Source of the DNA: Alviniconcha marisindica
Taxonomy: Eukaryota > Mollusca > Gastropoda > Provannidae
Assembly (NCBI GenBank): GCA_018857735.1
Contig: JABMCL010003468.1
Coordinates: forward strand, 135,001-199,000
Direction: 5' to 3'
DNA: 64,000 nucleotides
Part shown: one piece after another, positions 56,350-64,000 of the stretch
Numbering within the stretch: the stretch's first letter is position 1
Layout of the letters: every line of letters begins with the position of its first letter
Program-made: the position numbers and the translations under genes
The notes under the pieces: model-generated
What the model was told of the DNA's origin: nothing
Database searches by the model: none
Seen by the model: only the letters and a program-made list of their open reading frames with translations

Positions 56350-56750
56350 GTCGCCGTCTTGTACAGTGGTGGCAGATACAGACTCAGTGTTTTCGCTGTG
56401 TGTGCCTAGAGACAGCACACATTGTCTTCAGTCCCGAGCCAGTAGCACGACCTCGGTATATGGGTTACACACACTCTCCTTCGTAAAAGCATAACGCCAT
56501 CTGTTACGTGAACTCTCCGTTGTCAGGGCGAAGAGATCCACCATACACGGTGGGCCAGCCTCAGCGTCCGCAGCCGGAACGCGTAACGTTCAACATCTTT
56601 ATTCAAATTAGCTCCGGGAACTCTTGCAGCGGATCCTGTCTCAGCCGTGCTTAATTAAGACTGCGTGTTTGTCCAGGTCTGATCGCCGTCACCAGGCCCA
56701 CGCCAGGTCGGAGTGGTGTTTGCAGTGACGCCTGCCCGTTGCTGTTCCCG
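56350..56750 (+). other. Candidate non-coding first exon and promoter of a gene to the right
   Basis: A 400-base island of non-repetitive, CpG-containing sequence between two repeat blocks, ending at GCTGTTCCCG followed by the strong donor GTAAGTGTC (56751). It lacks an open frame. No downstream partner exon is visible in the window. This is a weak inference from donor strength and composition. Confidence 0.25.
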
Positions 56751-57013
56751 GTAAGTGTCAAGGCTTCAAGTGGGCTCTCTTCTCTCAATGTTTGCCTGTC
56801 AGTGTCAGTCACCTCGCTCGCCTCGTTTGTGAAGACAGACCACGCTTACAACTTGTTGTCTCGGTTGCGAAAAAACATGACACACCGCTCCATTCTGATC
56901 AGTTCGATCGCGCGACTGTCTTCTTCCTTTTACTTTTTGTTCGTTTTATGGGAGAATTGGTCGTTTTTGTGTTGTTTGTTGTCTTTTGTTTTGAAGTGGC
57001 CGTGGGCAAGGGG

Positions 57014-57016
<3 letters not shown>

Positions 57017-57064
<48 letters not shown>

Positions 57065-57080
57065 GGGGGGGGGGGGTGGG
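57017..57080. repeat. Poly-G tract (~65 bases)
   Basis: Nearly uninterrupted G with two T interruptions. It may be inflated or trimmed by sequencing or assembly. Confidence 0.9.
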
Positions 57081-57229
57081 AGGGGGTGGAGGGAGGGTCG
57101 TTATGATGAGCTCTTAGCACGAATTGGAAATCAGATCGTTACGTTTGTTGTAACGCTTCTTTACTTTTTAAGATGTAAACTCTTCGTATTAGAATGTAGT
57201 GCCGCCACTGATTTTCACTGGTATGCAGA

Positions 57230-57662
<433 letters not shown>

Positions 57663-57699
57663 GTGATTAAATAATAAACAAATCAATTTTATTTCACGA

Positions 57700-58280
57700 A
57701 TTGACTTGATTAGGACTCCATGCAAGTTGCATGCAAGCAGCGATCTCATATAGCTAACTTCAGTATATTACGTGTACTCATTTGTTTCTGGTTCACTGAA
57801 GAATAGCGCAGTGGGTAGAATTTGGCAGACTCAGTCCCTAAAGATCCTGACCCGGCTGTTGGCACTGCCAGCTAACTTCCTTCCTTCCGGTTAATCAATA
57901 GCAAAGTTTGGCGTGTATCCACGATCGCACTGCTCCAGTCAGTTTTGGCAGAAACTGCACAGCACATCTCATCACCATGGCAACGCGTACAGCCTGGAGA
58001 GCCTTGAGGACAGGCGCTTTAATTGATTCATCCAACGACGGGTTTGTCCGGCTACAGAGTCGCTGAAATTTCACCTGCACGTGCTAATGGCCGCGCAATG
58101 TTTGTCAATGTTTACTTTCCCCGCCAGTGGCACGCATGCGCACGCACACGTTTTCGCCGCGCGGTCCGGGGTGGCTGCTGCCATGACACCAGTCAGACGC
58201 CAGTACCAGACTCCAAGCACTGGTTTACGACATCCTTCCTCCAACCTTCGCCATAATTGATTACGCCACAGGTAGTGGTT
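57700..58280. other. Intergenic unique sequence
   Basis: Nothing coding recognised on either strand. Confidence 0.4.
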
Positions 58281-58282
58281 GT

Positions 58283-58320
58283 TGTTGTTAGTAAACATGG
58301 TGCTTAACGTCTACAGAATT
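58283..58320 (-). mobile_element. SINE-A tail scrap
   Basis: TAAACATGGTGCTTAACGTC and TACAGAA only. Confidence 0.5.
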
Positions 58321-58830
58321 AAAGGGACACCGAACCAAACAAGCATCATGGGTCCTATATATCGAGAGGATTTTTTTTTTTTTTTTTTTGTCAATAGACA
58401 GCCGTGTTCATCTCAATTTCTCGTCCTGTTTGTCGAAAATCGAAGTCTGAAAATCGAAAAAAACGCGACCATGAGTGCTGCCATTTTGTGCCCAGCAGTC
58501 TGTGTCAGTGACGTCATAAACGAGGCCTGTATGTGTGCCAAACGTATCAGGTACATCATGTGCCAACCTTTTTCTGTTCTTCATTGTTAAAGAGCGAACT
58601 AACATGGCTGCGCCCTGACTGAGGAGCTCAGATTCTACCTACAACATACTATACTTCTTTTATATAAGTATTAATAGAAGAAATTCAGCTATAAAGCATG
58701 CAGCCGAAAGTATAATTATGTACATAAAAAAAACCTTTGTTGTTGTTGTTGTTTGTTTGTTTGTTTGTTGTTGTTGTTTGTTTGTTTTTGTTTTGTTTTT
58801 CGCAAACTTGTGTCTTTCCTTCAGTTCCCT

Positions 58831-59743
58831 TTAACCCTTTCACTGCCATAATGTCACTGGAAAACAAGCAATAAAAGTGCGAAATTTGAAATCCTTAAGC
58901 CTGTTCTTAACTGGGCGAATGTTTGTTCGCCGAACGTACTTCGGACAGTTCGACGAACTATGATTCGTTTCTTAACTGAACTTTTAGTTCGGACAGTTCG
59001 ACGAACTTTACTTCGTTCTCAACTGGCTTGTAATGAGATGCAAGCTTCGGCCCGAACTTGCGGCAGACAGCATGATCGAAAATGTAGGCTAAGGTTGACC
59101 TTAGCCTACATTTTCGATCATGCTGTCTGCCGCAAGTCAAGTCAGTATACTTTCATCATCCCTCACAGGGTAATTCAACTAACTACTATCTCATTCTGGG
59201 TCCCCGAGACAAGGCTGCGCCTCCCACAAGTCAACAAATAAACAAATTCCCTCCGAAGCGAGTGAAGAACCGAGCGACACCGTCATCCATTTTTATTTTT
59301 ATTTCTTCCTCCTCCACAGGAGAGCTCTGCTTTCAGCTAATCAGAGGCAATGTTCGTCGAATAGGGCGAATGTTCCCAGAACATGTTGAGCAAAGCTTTT
59401 TGGACCCCGAATATAGCTTCGTCGCAGTTCGACGAATACTCCCAACTAGATTCACGAAGAAAAGTTAGTCCAATTAAGAACCAACTAGGTTCGCCGAATA
59501 CTTCCAACAAGGTTCGCGAACAAACATTCGCCCAATTAAGAACGGGCTTTAAGCCTTTTTTTTCTTTTTTTTTCTCTTTCTTTTCTTCTTTTTCTTATTC
59601 GCTTTAGCACGTGAGAGGATTTCATCAAAACGCACACTATTGAAATTGGATTTGTTATAGAACCGGAAAATATACCGTTAGCAGGCGTGTGTGTCCAATT
59701 TTCAGCCCAGAAATTTTATAGGCTGGGGCAATGAAGGGGTTAA
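58831..59743. mobile_element. MITE M1 copy 3, interrupted by MITE M2
   Basis: Outer ends TTAACCCTTTCACTGCC and AATGAAGGGGTTAA. Left part to 58897 and right part from 59549 together match the uninterrupted copy at 6984-7238, with the break at CCTTA/AGCC. Confidence 0.88.
58898..59548 (+). mobile_element. MITE M2 (PIF/Harbinger-like), nested copy
   Basis: About 650 bp with inverted ends AGCCTGTTCTTAACTGGGCG and the complement of AGCCCGTTCTTAATTGGGCG, flanked by TTA at 58895-58897 and 59549-59551. A 3-bp TTA duplication fits PIF/Harbinger. No transposase frame. Sub-terminal GTTCGGCGAAC-type palindromes are plentiful. An internal perfect-looking ~38-base inverted repeat is at about 59070-59145. 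Confidence 0.8.
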
Positions 59744-59745
59744 AA

Positions 59746-60065
59746 GACAAAACCAGACTCGACACAAACACCTAGGGTGGTGGGCGGAAGGCAAGAATGC
59801 TCATCATCTATTATTGACAAACAAACTGTGGACAACTTTGGCTGACGAGACGCACCCACTCATACCTGAATTTAACAAAAGACACATAGACAGAAGTGAC
59901 AGAATTAGAATTCCCTGTAGTTAAGCCATTCATTCCTACGGCCATCAGAACACACAATGAAGAAGCCGGCAGATACAAACACAACTCGGCTAGAGATGGG
60001 TCATTCTGGGCTGGGAGAAAATGGAGAAATGTTTGGGAATGAATGGGAGGCAGCTGTTTTTTGTG
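59746..60065 (+). pseudogene. LINE ORF2 C-terminal remnant
   Basis: The frame gives DETHPLIPEFNKRHIDRSDR, IRIPCS and then, after a stop and frame shift, PFIPTAIRTHNEEAG. This order (DPxHPL, gap, then SFxPxAIRLxN) is the usual ending of LINE reverse-transcriptase ORFs of the CR1/Jockey type. It is short and broken, so a dead 3' remnant. Confidence 0.55.
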
Positions 60066-60198
60066 TGAGTGGACTGCAATTTGGAAAAATGAGAACGTGT
60101 TGTTAATGCAGTTTTGTTATATCATACGTTTTTTTTATTTTTATGGTTGACCATGTAATCTTCGCAATTTATTAATAAAGTTGTTTTGTATCTTATTA

Positions 60199-60582
60199 TT
60201 TTCTTCTCCAGGGTCGATCTTCTGTGCTGACTCTTATTTCGGTATTCGTTCCACCCCCGTGTTACCGCAGTAGCACGTAAAAGATCCCGGTCATTCTTCC
60301 AAAAGTGCAGGTGGCAGGTTACAGCTAAACACGCATACACCTTACGTATACGGCTTTGCATGAAGTGGCATGGTGCATGGTTGTATGGTGTATACGAATT
60401 TGCACCGAGACGGCTGCAGTTTCATGTGGCACCAGCCATGCCAGCGCTGTAAGTACACCAATTCGGTGGATATTCAAAAAACGCGCTATAAAAAGCTAGT
60501 CACTCATGTAGAACCACATGCGACCGCAGTGAGTCTGCTCAAGAGAGCGGAGAATAGCTCTATATAAGCGATCATCAATCTG
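60199..60582 (+). mobile_element. SINE-B copy 4, 5' truncated
   Basis: Starts in the body at TTTTCTTCTCCAGGGTCGA, lacks the tRNA head, and ends in GCGATCATCAATC. Confidence 0.85.
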
Positions 60583-60589
60583 AATTATT

Positions 60590-61430
60590 AATATCGTTGT
60601 CCGTGCATGGTAAACATTCGGTTAAGGAATTTTTTTTTTACAAACATCGCCGTTGTGACAAAAGAGAAAGCAAACATACGCTCTACTTTTTATGTGACCG
60701 GCAAAGTTAAGCCATGTAACCACTTTCACAACTGAATGTATGACTTCAAACATTATCGGCTGTTTACATTAATTTAACGACTTCCAGAGTCCTAGAGTAG
60801 AAGTATTTGCGTTTTGATGGTAGATATCGAAAACAGATTTACTTCAAAGTTCTTCACTGAAGGATATACTGATTCTAAATGATACTCTGCTCTTTGTTTG
60901 TCAGTGTTCCTACTTTAGATGTTTTGTTTTGTTGCTCGGTGAAGGCACAATACAGAACGGGAAAAACTGTGTTCCTGTGAGTGTCAAGTGGATATTGATG
61001 TTGGTAATGTACAGAGGCGCGAACTCATAAATTTGTTATACGAGAGTTATTATTATTATTATTGATTATTATGATTACGAATTCAGTTGTTTTGGTTTTC
61101 TTGGTCAGCGAAGGCAGCAACAAACTAATTTCTCTCTTTTTCTCTCAGAGTATTGCTATACATTTTTATGTCAGGAAAATGGCGATTAACATACGAGTAA
61201 ATAATGGAAGAAGGGTGGTCTGTTGTCTGGCAGGCCGATGTAATTGGTGCGAACGGGACAGCGCACTGACGACGTGCAGTGACATGAATAATGCACGTGC
61301 AGGCCGTGCTGATCGATAGGACAGAGACCAGAGAGCTGTGACACACGGGACGACGAGTTTAATCAGTTTCACGTCCTTAACAAGAATGCCCACCGTCTCA
61401 AGGATGTCCCCATATGGAGAAAAAAAATAT
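60590..61430. other. Intergenic unique sequence
   Basis: AT-rich. No coding exon recognised. Confidence 0.4.
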
Positions 61431-61444
61431 GTATGAGAAAATGC

Positions 61445-61955
61445 AGCATGTGAAGAGTCTTCATGTCAAGAATTTCCAGCATGTCAAGAATTTCCAACAT
61501 GTCCAGTATGTCAATAATGTCCAGCACGTCAAGAATGTCCAACATGTCAACAATGTCCAGCATGTCAAGAATGTCCGACATGTCAACAATGTCCAGCATG
61601 TCAATAATGTCAAGCATCAAGAATGTCCAAACGTGTCAAGAATGCCTAGCATATCAAGGCTGTGCAACACGTGAAGAATGTCTGGCATGTCAAGAATGTC
61701 AAGCATGTCAAGAATGCCTAGCATGTCAAGAAAGTCCAACATGTCAAAACTGCCCAGCATGTCAAGATTGCCTAGCATGTCAAGAATGTCCAACATGTCA
61801 ACACTGCCCAGCATGTCAACAATGTCCAGTTCCAGCATGTCAAGAATACCCAACATGTCAAGAATCTCCAGCACGCCAAGAATGTCCAACATGTCAAAAC
61901 TGCCCAGCATGTCAAGAATGCCTAGCATGTCAAGAATGTCCAGTATAGCAAGATC
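61445..61955. repeat. 18-bp minisatellite, ~28 copies
   Basis: Unit CATGTCAAGAATGTCCAG with point changes and a few indels. Eighteen is a multiple of three, so several frames on both strands stay open (one reads as repeated CQECPA, another MSRMSN, the reverse as LDMLDI). No start context or family supports a protein. Confidence 0.93.
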
Positions 61956-62345
61956 GTCCCCATATCAAGACAACAGACAATCTTCGGAAATCCAAGGGAC
62001 TGCACTCAGTAAGTGTCTACGGGCCTGGAGCTGTCCATGCCTGCGGGTGTAGCGCAGAGTAGGCACGCTTTTGTTGAGCACGTGGGCAAGATGACGGATA
62101 CCCGTAAACAAAAGGCAAAAAAAGCATCAGAAATGCCGACCAAGCACTCACCGTTCGTGGGGAATATGCAGATCGGACAGTAGGTTCCCCCAGCTGGTAG
62201 TCTAGTATAAATTATAATAGGTCCATGCCTGAAGGTCTAAAATTGTCGCAGATCGGCTCTTCTCGGCTGTCGCCTCCATTCAGGGGACTTCACTCTCCCG
62301 GAGAACGAAAACACTGTCAAATTATCTTCGCCTGTTATTTCCGGA

Positions 62346-62956
62346 AATCGTTCTTAATTGGGAGAATGTTTCTTCGCGAACCTAGGTGGAAGTATTCGTC
62401 GAAGCTAGTTGGTTCTTAATTGGGCCAACTTTTCTTCGCGAACCTAGTTGGAAGTATTCGTCGAAGCTATATTCGGGGTCCAAAAGCTTCGCTCAACATG
62501 TTCTGGGAACATTCGCCCTATTCAACGATCACTGCCTCTGATTGGCTGAGAGCAGAGCTCTCCTGTGGATGAAGAAAAAATAAAAATAAAAATGGATAAA
62601 GTGTCGCTAGGTTCTCCACTCGCTTCGGAGGGAATTTGTTTATTTGTTGTCTTGTCTCGGAGACCCAGAATAAGATAGTAGTTAGTTGAATTACCCTGTG
62701 AGGGATGATGAAAGTATATTGACTTGACTTGACTTGACCTTAGCCTACATTTTCGATCATGCTGTCTGCTGCGCGTCTGCCGCAAGTTCGGGCCGAAGCT
62801 TGCATCTCATTACAAGCCAGTTGAGAACGAAGTAAATTTTGGACTGTCCGAACCATGTTCGGCGAACTAAAAGTTCAATTAAGAAACGAATCATAGTTCG
62901 TCGAACTGTCCGAAGTATGTTCGGCGAACAAACATTCGCCCAGTTAAGAAGGGGCT
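62346..62956 (-). mobile_element. MITE M2 copy 2
   Basis: Reverse-orientation homolog of 58898-59548: CGTTCTTAATTGGGAGAATG at the left, CGCCCAGTTAAGAAGGGGCT then TTA at the right. It lacks the internal inverted duplication of the other copy. The left end is degraded. Confidence 0.8.
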
Positions 62957-63174
62957 TTAGCTAGACCGGCGTACAATATTGAAAACAAACAGTTTGCAAA
63001 CACACGCAGGCAGTCAGAATGGATGTTTTAACCCAACTCAGTCAAGGATCAGTCGTAACAGTCCCGCCACTGACGCTGAAAGGCAGCACGCTGTTAACTG
63101 ACCCCGCCCCCATCCCGCCCCCACCCCAAGGTATGAGAGTGTATACAGAGTGAGGCGACTGTATAAATTTACCT

Positions 63175-63290
63175 GCGCCCGTCCCTAATAATCCCGTCCC
63201 TAATAAGCCTTATGGTTTCTGTGGACGTTAAGCACCATGTTTACCCTAATAAGCCTCGTGGTTTCTGTGGACGTAAATCACCACGAAAAG
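63175..63290 (+). mobile_element. SINE-A tails, tandem pair
   Basis: CCCTAATAAGCCTTATGG, TTTCTGTGGACGTTAAGC, then a second CCTAATAAGCCTCGTGG copy. Confidence 0.75.
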
Positions 63291-63299
63291 AAAGAAACA

Positions 63300-63855
63300 A
63301 ATTATCCAGTTTCTAGCTGCGGGTACTTGTACTATGGCACTGATTGTCGCAACCCGGTCCTCAGTCGTTGCACCTGCCAATGCCTGCCTGGGTGCACGTC
63401 ACCGATGCGGAACGAAGACTTGCTGAATGTCACAGTGGAAGTGTAATTAAGACACGCGATAAGGTCGCCCCAAACCTGTTTACTGTTCGCGGCAGATTTT
63501 TCCTGACTTATCGCGGTGGTAGCTGCCGTGTTTACCGAGTGGTTTAAGCCTGTACCAGTTTCTGCGGGTACGACAGAACGTTAAGTACCAGATAACTGGA
63601 AACAGCGGGTAGCTTTACTGGGTTATCTTCATGCTGCGGTAGTTCTGACAAAAGCAACGTCTGTTGACGGTTACAACAAACGCAAGGGAGGCAACTGTTT
63701 CAGCGCTAGAGACGTAATAGTCTAATACTAATAGCCGTATAGCGTTGCAGACACTGACTAGTTCAGTTTTGGCCACATTTGATCAAACTTTCATGGAGGG
63801 AAAATGGCCATAGAACGATCGCCGAGTCACTATAGCTACACCTCACCAGGTTGGG
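63300..63855. other. Intergenic unique sequence
   Basis: A short cysteine-containing frame at 63237-63446 overlaps the SINE tail and is not supported as a gene. Confidence 0.4.
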
Positions 63856-63856
63856 G

Positions 63857-63860
<4 letters not shown>

Positions 63861-63892
<32 letters not shown>

Positions 63893-64000
63893 ATCAGTAG
63901 CTTATCAAGGACTAGTTGTTAGGTTTTTGACTGAACCTAACCCTCTCCCTGTCTCTGTCCGTCTGTCTGTCTCTATCTCTGTCTGTCTGTCTGTCTGTCT
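63861..64000. repeat. (CT)n-linked element copy 2 and (GTCT)n
   Basis: (CT)n to about 63890, then CTTATCAAGGACTAGTTG and GGTTTTTGACTGAACCTAA, the same unit as at 49430-49480, followed by CTGT/GTCT repeats to the window end. Confidence 0.8.

Noticed and set aside
63237..63446. Small cysteine-rich frame (possible secreted peptide)
   Set aside because: It starts inside a SINE-A tail, lacks a convincing signal peptide and has no partner exon.

Overview
This is eukaryotic, animal-type nuclear DNA. Genes are split by long introns with GT-AG borders. About a third of the window is microsatellite, minisatellite or interspersed repeat. The three recognisable genes are bilaterian. The tRNA-derived and 5S-rRNA-derived SINEs, foldback elements and very dense minisatellites would suit a mollusc (gastropod-like) or another lophotrochozoan, but that placement is inference.

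Three protein-coding genes can be assembled exon by exon. (1) On the minus strand, 403-14535 holds the kinase domain of a MAK/CILK1 (RCK-family) ciliary kinase; its 3' exons lie beyond the left edge. (2) On the plus strand, 17163-30558 holds a complete 8-exon gene for OMA1, the mitochondrial inner-membrane zinc metallopeptidase (500 codons). (3) On the minus strand, 40483-48040 holds a 7-exon CZIB (C1orf123/DUF866) CXXC zinc-binding protein (about 175 codons), whose first coding exon is only the ATG. MAK and OMA1 are head to head across a 14.5-17.2 kb intergenic and 5'-UTR region with promoter-like motifs near 16.6-16.7 kb. OMA1 and CZIB converge. From 48.1 kb to the right edge no gene can be supported. 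That stretch holds SINEs, MITEs, a LINE remnant, satellites and one candidate non-coding first exon ending at 56750.

The most unusual feature is where the minisatellites sit. At eight splice junctions in the three genes the neighbouring tandem repeat includes the junction itself, so exon-edge bases plus the GT or AG are copied into the intron: MAK exon 2 donor, exon 4 acceptor, exon 5 acceptor, exon 7 donor; OMA1 exon 6 acceptor, exon 7 donor; CZIB exon 3 donor, exon 4 donor. This leaves long rows of decoy or decayed splice sites. In the OMA1 arrays most decoys would bring a stop codon into the message.

Mobile elements fall into several families: two tRNA-headed SINEs (A and B), a 5S-rRNA-headed SINE, a 240-250 bp MITE (three copies), a 650 bp MITE with a TTA target duplication (two copies, one nested inside the first MITE), foldback elements, and a LINE ORF2 3' remnant. 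All gene models are read by eye from splice consensus and family similarity. Transcript data are not available here.
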